Source of the DNA: Schwartzia sp. (in: firmicutes)
Lineage (GTDB): Bacteria > Bacillota > Negativicutes > Selenomonadales > Selenomonadaceae
Reading direction: 5' to 3'
DNA: 6,702 nt
Assembly (NCBI GenBank): GCA_017939945.1
Contig: JAGAZS010000156.1
Span: 1 to 6,702, forward strand
Of the stretch, positions 1 through 5,729 are shown in pieces. The notes beneath the pieces were generated by a model, which saw nothing but the letters and a program-made list of their open reading frames with translations, was not told where the DNA came from and ran no database searches. How positions within the stretch are numbered: the stretch's first letter is position 1; each line of letters opens with the position of its first letter. The position numbers were made by a program, and so were the translations under genes.

Positions 1-1
1 C

Positions 2-2452
2 CCCAGCATGACGTTTTTCTTCGAGCTGGCCGAGGCGGAACGGAAAGCCATCCGGGAGGCCGGAAGAACCCCCGCGCTTCTGTATATCAATATCCTCGGA
101 ATGAAGTTTTACAATCACAGGTTCGGCTTCGCGGAGGGAGACAGGCTGCTGCGTTCCTTCGCCAAGATGATTAGCCGGATTTTCCACAGCGAAAACTGCT
201 GCCATATCGGCGCCGATCATTTTACCGTGCTGACGGAGGCAAAGGATATTGAGAAAATTCTCGGGAGCTTGTTCGAGGAATGGCGGGACATGAACGGGGG
301 CAAGCTTCCGCCCGTTTGCGTCGGCATTTATATCGGCCAGACCGAAGAAGTTTCGATCAGCCTGGCCTATGACAGAGCCAAGATCGCCTGCGACGCAATC
401 AAGGGCACTTATGCCTCGGGCTTCAATTACTACAACCAGGCCTTGGGGGACGACCTGAAAAAGCAGCGGTACATCCTTGAGAATTTTGACAAGGCGCTTT
501 CGGAAAAATGGATCCAGGTCTATTACCAGCCAATCATCCGGGCGGTCAACGGCAAGGTCTGCGACGAGGAAGCGCTGGCGCGGTGGATCGACCCGGTCAA
601 GGGCTTCCTCCCGCCGCTGGATTTCATCCCGTATCTGGAAGACGCAGGGATTATCTACAAGCTGGATTTGTATGTGCTGGAACGGATCCTGGAGGATATC
701 AAGACAAAGGAAGCGGAAGGAATTTACATAGTTCCCCATTCCCTGAACCTGTCCCGATCCGACTTTGTTGGCTGCGACATTGTGGAGGAGGTCAGAAAAC
801 GCGTGGACGCGGCAGGCGTCAGTCGAGACAGGATCAGCATCGAGATCACGGAAAGCGTTGTAGGAAAAGATTTCGAGTTTATGAAAGAGCAGGTTGAACG
901 GTTCCGGTCACTTGGCTTCCCTGTATGGATGGACGATTTTGGCAGCGGTTATTCCTCGCTGGAGGTTCTTCGGAGCATCAAGTTCGATCTGATCAAATTC
1001 GACATGGGCTTCATGCGGAAGCTGGACGAGGGCCAGAACGGCAGGGTGCTCCTGTCCGAACTGATAAAGATGGCCATCGCTCTGGGCGTGGACACGGTTT
1101 GCGAAGGCGTGGAGACCGAGGAACAAGTCCGTTTTTTGCGGGAAAACGGCTGCTCCAAGCTGCAAGGCTATTATTACAGCAAACCGTCTCCTTTTCCTGT
1201 TGTGCTTGCGTGGCTCAAAGAACATAAACTGGATAGTTACGAAAATCCGGAGGAGTCCTCTTATTATGAATCCTTAGGACGTATCAATCTTTTCGATTTT
1301 ACTGCGATTGCCAGCAAAGAGGATGATGCTTTCCACAACGCGTTCAATTCGCTCCCTATGGCCATTATTGAAATTAAAGGAGACACTTCGCGTTTTGTAA
1401 GGAGCAATCCATCCTACCGGGATTTCGTCAACAGATTCTTTCATTTCGACACGTCCGCTCAGGGAACGTCTTTCAGGAAATATGAAGGCAGTTTTATGCA
1501 CAATCTTGTCCACACCTGCTGTGGACAGGGAGGCCATTTATTTTACGACGAAAAGATGCCGGACGGCTCCGTTGTGCATTCCTTTGCCCGGCGCATCAGC
1601 GTGAATCCGGTCACGGGGAATGTCGCGGTGGCGTTAGCGGTGCTGTTTATTTCCAACCCGAACGAAGAAACGACTTATGTGGACATCGCAAGAGCGCTTG
1701 CCGCCGACTATTACAATATCTATGTCGTGGATCTGGAAACGGATAAATTTGTCGAGTACAGCTCTTTGGTCGGCAAGCAGGACATGGCGGTGGAACGCCA
1801 TGGTGAGGACTTTTTTAAGTCGAGCAGACGGGACGCCCATCGTATTTACGAGGAAGATCGGGAGACGTTCTTTGCCGCCTTCTCCAAGGACAATATCGTC
1901 ACGGCGTTGAACGAGCAGGGCGTTTTTACGGCAACCTACCGTCTGGTGGATACCGGTGCCCCGGTATATGTCAACATGAAGGTCACGCGGATGCAGCCGG
2001 GCAGCAGCAAGATCATCCTGGGCATCAGCATCGTCGACGCGCAGATGAGGCAGAAAGAGCGTAACGAGCAGCTGCAAAAAGAGCGCGCGATGCTGGTCAG
2101 GGTCATGGCGCTCTCCGACGGCTATCTCAGTCTCTTCACGGTCAATCCCGAAACAGGCAATTTCCTGGAATATACGCGTTCGTATGCCACTCTCGGTACG
2201 CCGAAGGAAGGCGACGATTTCTTCGGGCAGTCGATAGAGAATGTTCCAAAGGTCTTGCATCCTGACGATCAAGCCGGATTTTTGAAGCGGTTTTCCAAAG
2301 AAAACATCATGCGGGAGATCCGGGAGAAGGGAAGCTTTACCGTCCAATACCGCCTCATGATTGACGGCGTGCCAAAGCCCGTCGAGCTCAGGATCGCGCC
2401 GTTCAAGGAGAGGAAAGAGCTTAAATTATTCGTGGCTGTGAAAACAAGGTAG
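2..2452 (+). CDS. GGDEF-EAL-PAS-PAS cyclic-di-GMP phosphodiesterase, 5'-partial
   Basis: Predicted cytoplasmic signalling enzyme that hydrolyses cyclic-di-GMP. Numbering is from the Met at base 8, which is probably internal: the two codons before it read Pro-Ser, giving the LPSM-type opening of GGDEF domains, so the true start lies upstream. Residues 1-150 are a degenerate GGDEF domain: the signature is GADHF (68-72), and the metal-binding Asp of the first motif appears to be Asn28. Residues 160-400 are an EAL domain with its catalytic set visible: EAL (188-190), N247 in NLS, E279 in EITES, DDFGSGYSS (309-317), K330, EGVE (366-369) and QGY (386-388). This suggests an active phosphodiesterase with an inactive, possibly GTP-sensing, cyclase half. 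A poorly conserved PAS-like stretch (about 440-550) precedes two tandem PAS-like repeats (about 560-677 and 698-814) joined by a charged, coiled-coil-like linker. No output domain follows the last repeat. It may end a monocistronic unit. Confidence 0.9.
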   Translation, partial: PSMTFFFELAEAERKAIREAGRTPALLYINILGMKFYNHRFGFAEGDRLLRSFAKMISRIFHSENCCHIGADHFTVLTEAKDIEKILGSLFEEWRDMNGGKLPPVCVGIYIGQTEEVSISLAYDRAKIACDAIKGTYASGFNYYNQALGDDLKKQRYILENFDKALSEKWIQVYYQPIIRAVNGKVCDEEALARWIDPVKGFLPPLDFIPYLEDAGIIYKLDLYVLERILEDIKTKEAEGIYIVPHSLNLSRSDFVGCDIVEEVRKRVDAAGVSRDRISIEITESVVGKDFEFMKEQVERFRSLGFPVWMDDFGSGYSSLEVLRSIKFDLIKFDMGFMRKLDEGQNGRVLLSELIKMAIALGVDTVCEGVETEEQVRFLRENGCSKLQGYYYSKPSPFPVVLAWLKEHKLDSYENPEESSYYESLGRINLFDFTAIASKEDDAFHNAFNSLPMAIIEIKGDTSRFVRSNPSYRDFVNRFFHFDTSAQGTSFRKYEGSFMHNLVHTCCGQGGHLFYDEKMPDGSVVHSFARRISVNPVTGNVAVALAVLFISNPNEETTYVDIARALAADYYNIYVVDLETDKFVEYSSLVGKQDMAVERHGEDFFKSSRRDAHRIYEEDRETFFAAFSKDNIVTALNEQGVFTATYRLVDTGAPVYVNMKVTRMQPGSSKIILGISIVDAQMRQKERNEQLQKERAMLVRVMALSDGYLSLFTVNPETGNFLEYTRSYATLGTPKEGDDFFGQSIENVPKVLHPDDQAGFLKRFSKENIMREIREKGSFTVQYRLMIDGVPKPVELRIAPFKERKELKLFVAVKTR

Positions 2453-2493
2453 GGACGAATAAACTATCCAGTAACTATAAAGGGATGGTGACC

Positions 2494-2520
2494 ATGGACA
2501 AATCGTTTTCCTACGATTGA
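2494..2520 (+). other. 8-codon ORF with good ribosome binding site (leader peptide or gene stub)
   Basis: A tiny reading frame encodes MDKSFSYD followed by TGA. It is preceded by an AGGGATGGTGA purine-rich stretch (2481-2491) that resembles a Shine-Dalgarno sequence. The bidirectional terminator hairpin starts only six bases after its stop. It may be the left-over 5' end of a lost gene, a short peptide, or chance. The peptide resembles nothing I know, and I see no good promoter directly upstream. Confidence 0.2.
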
Positions 2521-2526
2521 AAAAAC

Positions 2527-2576
2527 AAAAAGCCTTTCGGGGAACTAATGCTGAACTGCTCCCCGAAAGGCTTTTT
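2527..2576. terminator. Bidirectional Rho-independent terminator
   Basis: Two arms, 2527-2543 and 2560-2576, pair perfectly over 17 bp around a 16-base loop. The stem has a G+C-rich core (GCCTTTCGGGG) flanked by A5 on one side and T5 on the other. Read on the minus strand, the T run is TTTTTGTTTTTTC, a very strong terminator for the LUD-SRAP operon whose last reading frame stops at 2588. Read on the plus strand it ends CTTTTTAATTTC and would stop transcripts from the GGDEF-EAL gene. Confidence 0.9.
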
Positions 2577-2587
2577 AATTTCACTTT

Positions 2588-2734
2588 TTACACCTGCGCG
2601 GCGTATTTTTGCTGGTCGGCAGCAGGAATCATAAGCGCATCCACCGCCTGCTTGGCTGTCAGTTTCATTGTTTTCATCAAAGAACGAATATTCTCCACCT
2701 GTTTTTCTTCCGCTCCTTCATTCTTCCCATAAAC
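2588..2734 (-). pseudogene. Orphan C-terminal tail, possibly of an Rpn-like (PD-(D/E)XK) protein
   Basis: This is an open stretch in the +1 frame relative to the SRAP gene, beginning inside the last SRAP codons and stopping with TAA at 2588-2590. The translation contains VENIRSLMKTMKLTAKQ, then AVDALMIPAADQQKYAAQV. From memory, this resembles the tail of Rpn-type recombination-promoting nuclease/putative transposase proteins of Firmicutes (charged helix, 'SLMK..K.. QAM.AL.IP', end); no search was possible. Possible starts are GTG 2698 (36 aa) or ATG 2677 (29 aa). AGGTGGAG lies about 15 bases before the ATG, rather far for a ribosome binding site. It is the last reading frame before the terminator. 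It is most likely a remnant left when most of a gene was lost behind SRAP. A genuine small downstream gene is the alternative. Confidence 0.4.
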
Positions 2735-3293
2735 TCATTTGCTCCACGGCCTGCTCCCGACGAAGGGGAACTGTTGCCGAGTCCAGAAGCTCCTTTGCAC
2801 TTTCTGCGTCGGACAGCCAAGCTGAAATCAGTGACTCAGGAATCCGCACGGGCATCCTGTCGTGGATCGGCTTCACAGTCTCGTCGGCGGGGGCAGTGAT
2901 GATGACGAACCGTCCGCCATCCGGCTCTGCTTGGTAAACGCCGGCCAAGAAAAGCATTTCGTCATCCTTGCCGGACAGTGTGGCCTTATGTTTTTCGCTG
3001 TCCCATTCGTAGAAGCAGGAAGCGGGGAGCAGACATCTGCGGTTTTGAATCAAGTTGCGGAAGGTCGGCTTTTCCCATATCGTTTCTTTCCGCGCGTTGA
3101 TGATGAGCCCGTTTTTTCCTTGTATGCCCCATGTCATTGGCACGACGAGCGGCTTGGATTTCCCCACGATGATGACGGGCGCACGTTCTCCCGGACGGAT
3201 ATCGCCCCCTCGCAGGATGCCTTCGGATGGGAGATTGCATTTCTCTACGATCCAGTCGTTTACTATGTCATCTGCACTATATCGTCCGCACAT
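2718..3293 (-). CDS. SRAP-domain abasic-site DNA-protein crosslinking protein (YedK/HMCES family)
   Basis: A 191-residue SOS-response-associated peptidase (SRAP) family protein. Known members (E. coli YedK, human HMCES) covalently trap abasic sites in single-stranded DNA through the amino-terminal cysteine, shielding them from breakage. The needed features are visible: MCGRYS at the N-terminus, giving Cys2 after Met removal; NARKET at 66-71; RRCLLPASCFYEW at 85-97 with the active-site glutamate E96; and HDRMP at 144-148 with the catalytic histidine H144. The length is compact but complete, ending in a QMSLWEE tail. The ATG at 3293 is fixed by the Cys2 requirement and has AGGAAGG seven bases upstream. 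It lies 15 bp behind the LUD gene and is probably co-transcribed with it, since no promoter or terminator is evident between them. I see no obvious LexA box. Confidence 0.95.
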   Translation of the reverse strand: MCGRYSADDIVNDWIVEKCNLPSEGILRGGDIRPGERAPVIIVGKSKPLVVPMTWGIQGKNGLIINARKETIWEKPTFRNLIQNRRCLLPASCFYEWDSEKHKATLSGKDDEMLFLAGVYQAEPDGGRFVIITAPADETVKPIHDRMPVRIPESLISAWLSDAESAKELLDSATVPLRREQAVEQMSLWEE

Positions 3294-3308
3294 AGTAAAG
3301 CCTTCCTG

Positions 3309-3917
3309 TCAGAATCCCAAATCTTCATTAATCAGCACGACTTCCATGTCCATATGGTTCATCTTCCTCCAATAGATGACCTGCGCGTTGCAGATCCTGT
3401 CCGGGCTTTTGCAGTGATGGCAGCGGTCTTGCGTGACTGCGCAGGGGGTCTTGTAGTTGTGACGCGCGGCGTTCATGGGGGCGGCGACGTTCCTTGCGCG
3501 GTGCGCGGCCTCTTGCAGCGTCGGGGCGATTTTGTTCCGCCCAACTACGAAATAGACCTTCCGATGCCCGTACAGAGAACCGGCGACACGGTTGCCTGTC
3601 CCGTCGATGTTAACCATTTCCCCGGTCTCTGCGATTCCGTTCACCGAGGTGAGGAATATTTCGGTAGTGAGGCAGTCGCGCGCGGTAGAGTAGAAACCTT
3701 TTCCCTCGCGGCGATGCATCGGGTCGTGGACGTCGTTGTGCTTGGAGAGACGGTCAAACATTCCAAGCGTGAGGAGCGTTTCCGAATCGCCGAAGCCTAC
3801 CGTATAGCCGTCGATCTTCCCGTCGAGATATTCGGCAGCTTCTTCGCCCGTTTCAAAGCAGGAAACTTCGTACCCCTTTCCACGCAGTGCTTCGGCGGTT
3901 TTCTCAATGTCAGCCAT
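3309..3917 (-). CDS. LUD-domain (DUF162/LutC-like) protein with C-terminal Cys cluster
   Basis: A 202-residue protein of the LUD superfamily, which includes LutC and YkgG of lactate oxidation. These short stand-alone versions, common in anaerobes, have no firmly established reaction. Visible are the glycine-rich GFGDSETLLTLG (41-52), the core STARDCLTTEIFLTSVNG (77-94), and the NIDGTGNRVAG (103-113) and VVGRNKIAP (124-132) segments expected of the fold. Near the C-terminus, C159, C166, C169 and C176 (ending CKSPDRICN) could hold a metal or Fe-S cluster; this is inferred. No LutA or LutB partner is in the window, so lactate oxidation is unproven. I chose ATG 3917 (MADIEK) because GGAGGG lies seven bases upstream. 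The longer TTG start at 3938 would place that ribosome binding site inside the gene. ATG 3923 sits directly against it. It is the first gene of the operon with SRAP. Confidence 0.85.
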   Translation of the reverse strand: MADIEKTAEALRGKGYEVSCFETGEEAAEYLDGKIDGYTVGFGDSETLLTLGMFDRLSKHNDVHDPMHRREGKGFYSTARDCLTTEIFLTSVNGIAETGEMVNIDGTGNRVAGSLYGHRKVYFVVGRNKIAPTLQEAAHRARNVAAPMNAARHNYKTPCAVTQDRCHHCKSPDRICNAQVIYWRKMNHMDMEVVLINEDLGF

Positions 3918-3992
3918 GTTCATCCCTCCATAATTCAATCAGCCTGAACTATTTTTCTTTTGGGTTGTTTTGAGAAGCTTGGCGGTATTCCA

Positions 3993-4001
3993 ATTATAGC
4001 A
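3993..4001 (-). promoter_or_regulatory. Extended -10 promoter for the LUD-SRAP operon
   Basis: The minus strand reads TGCTATAAT, a perfect -10 hexamer with the extended TGn element. This compensates for the lack of a good -35 (17 bp upstream reads only TTTCTT). Transcription would start near 3986, giving a leader of about 70 bases before the LUD start. A short inverted repeat TTGG-N7-CCAA (3979-3993) straddles the expected start point. Two direct TGCCAA copies (4042-4047 and 4051-4056, plus strand) lie upstream. Both are candidate regulator sites, weakly supported. Confidence 0.6.
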
Positions 4002-4060
4002 AAAGGCTTTACTTTAAGAAAGGCTTAACGGTTTTGTTTCATGCCAATTGTGCCAAAGAG

Positions 4061-4086
4061 TAGGCATCCCCATTTGAGGATGCTTA
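4061..4086. repeat. Inverted repeat in divergent intergenic region
   Basis: Arms 4061-4069 and 4078-4086 (core GCATCC/GGATGC) form a 9-bp stem with one G-T pair around an 8-base loop. No T run follows on either strand, so it is not a standard terminator. It lies between the minus-strand LUD promoter and the plus-strand operon, where an operator or mRNA leader stem would be expected. A weak plus-strand promoter guess (TTGAGG 4074-4079, TATATA 4100-4105, 20-bp spacing) overlaps its right arm. Confidence 0.35.
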
Positions 4087-4149
4087 CAGATATGTGGCAT
4101 ATATAAAGGGGAAATTCAGGAGCTGTTTTGGGGCGATTGGGCACCACGA

Positions 4150-4177
4150 CAAAAAGCTAACCGCGGTCAGCTTTTTG
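4150..4177. terminator. Terminator- or attenuator-like hairpin upstream of the DUF188/CYTH/SIR2 operon
   Basis: CAAAAAGCT (4150-4158) pairs with AGCTTTTTG (4169-4177) across a loop that contains the palindrome ACCGCGGT. The stem ends in five T on either strand but has few G-C pairs. No gene ends just before it on either strand. It would therefore act as a leader attenuator for the plus-strand operon, a guard against read-through, or the 3' end of a short transcript. ACCGCGG recalls the T-box core, but the AGGGTGG part is missing. Confidence 0.4.
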
Positions 4178-4235
4178 ACTGGCAAGGCAGGAATTCCATG
4201 AACCGTAACGAATCATTACGGAGAGGTGATAGCGG

Positions 4236-4365
4236 GTGCGGATTTTTGTCGACGCGGATGCCTGTCCTGTGGTGCGGCAAAGGGCCCCGCAAGCGGATGG
4301 AAGAAGACAACGAAAAGTTTATGGAAAGCCTCGAAAGGCTGGTGGTGGAAATCAATGGAGATTGA
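4236..4365 (+). pseudogene. DUF188/UPF0178 (YaiI/YqxD family) gene, internally deleted and frameshifted
   Basis: Two pieces of one gene lie back to back in different frames. From GTG 4236 the sequence reads VRIFVDADACPVV, the unmistakable N-terminus of the DUF188 family (E. coli YaiI and B. subtilis YqxD carry VDADACP). After about 13-14 residues the match ends. In the neighbouring frame, from about 4276, it reads KGPRKRMEEDNEKFMESLER then LVVEINGD and a TGA at 4363-4365, matching the family's C-terminus (KGP, charged, helical end). About 100 central codons, of a usual ~150, are missing, and the join near 4270-4280 shifts the frame. The N-terminal frame would run on to TAG at 4377-4379. A strong GGAGAGGTGAT (4220-4230) still precedes the GTG start. 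The old stop overlaps the CYTH start by 11 bases, so the intact gene was once first in this operon. The family is PIN-like with no settled function. Confidence 0.75.
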
Positions 4366-4846
4366 ACGACAATTTTTAGTATCGGCGCTTCCCGCCTTGC
4401 CGAAAGAATATGAAACCATCCGTCAGGGGTATGTGGCTTTCCTGCCGGAAATACGTATCCGGGAAATCAACGGTGCCTGCTATACGCTGACGGTCAAACG
4501 CGGAGCCGGTCTTGTGCGGGACGAATGGGAAACGGAAATTTCCAAAGAGGAGTTTGACAGCCTTGTATCGCGTCTCTATCCCGAAACGTGCATGATCGGG
4601 AAACGGCGGTACCGAATTCCGTTGGCCGATGAACGGGTGGCAGAACTTCATGTCCATGAAGGGCATTTGACAGGCCTTAACTATGTGGAGGTTGAATTCC
4701 CGACGACGGAAGCGGCGAATGCATTTCGGCCGCCGTCATGGTTTGGGCGTGAGGTGACGGAAAACGAACGGTTTTCCTATACGACGCTCGCCCAAAAGAA
4801 GGCAGCGGAAGTTGTGAAACAGATTATGCAGGGAGGAAAGCCATAA
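4355..4846 (+). CDS. CYTH-domain (triphosphate tunnel metalloenzyme-like) protein
   Basis: A 163-residue protein of the CYTH superfamily. Its members bind a triphosphate and divalent metals inside a beta-barrel tunnel (adenylate cyclase CyaB, thiamine triphosphatase, inorganic triphosphatase). The substrate here cannot be told. Tunnel residues visible are E2 and E4 of the signature, R34/R36, K48-R49, E59/E61 (WETEIS), K83-R84-R85 with R87, E97, and E112/E114 (VEVEF). The signature normally reads ExExK (EIERK); here position 6 is Gln (EIERQF), so the usual catalytic lysine is absent. ATG 4355 is chosen because the family starts with this motif. A longer GTG-started frame from 4226 adds 43 residues that only re-read the DUF188 relic. 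Its ribosome binding site is weak (GGTGGTGGA), which suggests translational coupling to the former DUF188 gene. Its TAA overlaps the SIR2 ATG by one base. Confidence 0.88.
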   Translation: MEIERQFLVSALPALPKEYETIRQGYVAFLPEIRIREINGACYTLTVKRGAGLVRDEWETEISKEEFDSLVSRLYPETCMIGKRRYRIPLADERVAELHVHEGHLTGLNYVEVEFPTTEAANAFRPPSWFGREVTENERFSYTTLAQKKAAEVVKQIMQGGKP

Positions 4847-5589
4847 TGGACAAGAGTGACGAGCTTCGGCAAATCCTCATGGAAAGCAAGAACGTCGTTT
4901 TTTTCGGCGGCGCAGGGATGTCCACGGAGTCCGGGGTGCCGGACTTCCGCAGCGCAAACGGCATATACAGCCAACGGCTCCATCAGGAGTTTCGCCCGGA
5001 AGAGATGGCGTCGCACAGTTTCTTCGTAAACCATACGGAAGCGTTTTTCGAGTTTTACCGTGAGCATCGGATATTCCGAAACATCCAGCCCAACGCGGGA
5101 CATAAAGCATTGGCGGAGTTGGAGCGCCGCGGCATACTGAAAGCCGTCGTCACGCAGAACATCGACGGGCTTCATCAGCTCGCCGGCTCAAAAACGGTCT
5201 ACGAGCTGCACGGTTCGATTCTTCGTTGGCCCTGCGTCCAATGCGGGAAGGTCTATCCCGTGGAGTACGTCCTGCAGGAAGAAAACAAGCCCATCCCGCA
5301 TTGCGAGGACTGCGGCGGCATCGTCAGACCGGGCGTCGTCCTCTATGAGGAAGGGCTGGATATGGAAGTCGTGGAAAGCGCCGTCCGCGCCATCAGCGCA
5401 GCGGACACCCTGATCGTCGGCGGGACGTCGCTGGTGGTCTATCCGGCGGCGGGATTGATTGATTATTTCCGGGGCCGCCACCTCGTGCTGATCAACAAGA
5501 CGGAAACGAAGGCCGATGCACGGGCGGACCTTATTATTCGCGACGCCATCGGGAAGGTGTTGTCGGCGGCAGTCGCGTCCATCGGATGA
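4846..5589 (+). CDS. cobB: SIR2-family NAD-dependent protein deacylase (sirtuin)
   Basis: A 247-residue cytoplasmic sirtuin that removes acyl groups from lysines using NAD+, releasing nicotinamide and O-acyl-ADP-ribose. It is full length, with every hallmark visible: the NAD-binding GAGMSTESGVPDFRS (22-36); TQNIDGLH (103-110); the catalytic H122 in ELHGS; a zinc-binding pair of cysteine pairs, C130/C133 and C153/C156; RPGVVLYEE (161-169); and GTSLVVYPA. ATG 4846 overlaps the CYTH stop (TAATG), and GGGAGGAAAG lies just upstream, so the two are almost certainly translated from one mRNA. The gene symbol is by family; orthology to E. coli CobB is not implied. No terminator is obvious in the 140 bases downstream. 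The next gene has its own promoter. Confidence 0.95.
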   Translation: MDKSDELRQILMESKNVVFFGGAGMSTESGVPDFRSANGIYSQRLHQEFRPEEMASHSFFVNHTEAFFEFYREHRIFRNIQPNAGHKALAELERRGILKAVVTQNIDGLHQLAGSKTVYELHGSILRWPCVQCGKVYPVEYVLQEENKPIPHCEDCGGIVRPGVVLYEEGLDMEVVESAVRAISAADTLIVGGTSLVVYPAAGLIDYFRGRHLVLINKTETKADARADLIIRDAIGKVLSAAVASIG

Positions 5590-5650
5590 GGAACAAAAAG
5601 GGGCTGGTGCATGATAGTGAGCGGATTTGAGAATGATTTGGAGAGATGGA

Positions 5651-5679
5651 TTGTCAAAGATTTATAAAACGTGTAAAAT
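5651..5679 (+). promoter_or_regulatory. Sigma-70/SigA-type promoter for the fucO-like gene
   Basis: TTGTCA (5651-5656) and TAAAAT (5674-5679) each match the consensus at five of six positions and are separated by exactly 17 bp. The expected start near 5686 gives a leader of about 44 bases containing the ribosome binding site GGGAGG (5715-5720), nine bases from the ATG. The surrounding region is A+T-rich compared with its neighbours. Confidence 0.75.
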
Positions 5680-5729
5680 GATTTTATAGATTCACTTTAG
5701 GAGATTTATGCAATGGGAGGCAAGAGAAA

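Noticed and set aside
1634..2347. 237-codon minus-strand open frame
   Set aside because: Shadow of the PAS region of the GGDEF-EAL gene. It has no motif or plausible start signals.
2862..3947. 361-codon plus-strand open frame
   Set aside because: It lies antisense to the SRAP and LUD genes, both of which have clear family motifs and ribosome binding sites. Its translation has no recognisable domain.
4130..4180. T-box riboswitch suggested by ACCGCGG before a T run
   Set aside because: The AGGGTGG half of the core motif is absent, I see no stem I/specifier features, and the downstream genes are not tRNA- or amino-acid-related.
4203..4221. 6-bp inverted repeat CCGTAA/TTACGG just before the DUF188 ribosome binding site
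   Set aside because: Too short to call by itself. It could touch the ribosome binding site but nothing else supports a function.
4226..4354. 43-residue N-terminal extension of CYTH from GTG 4226
   Set aside because: It re-reads the DUF188 relic in a third frame, and CYTH proteins begin at the ExExK-type motif, here directly after ATG 4355.
4198..4365. 55-codon ORF from ATG 4198
   Set aside because: Only its last ~27 residues look like a protein (the DUF188 C-terminus). The first half is out of frame with the DUF188 N-terminus, so I treat it as part of the pseudogene.
5611..5667. 18-codon ORF (MIVSGFENDLERWIVKDL) after SIR2
   Set aside because: Weak ribosome binding site, no recognisable sequence, and it overlaps the -35 of the fucO promoter. 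Probably chance.
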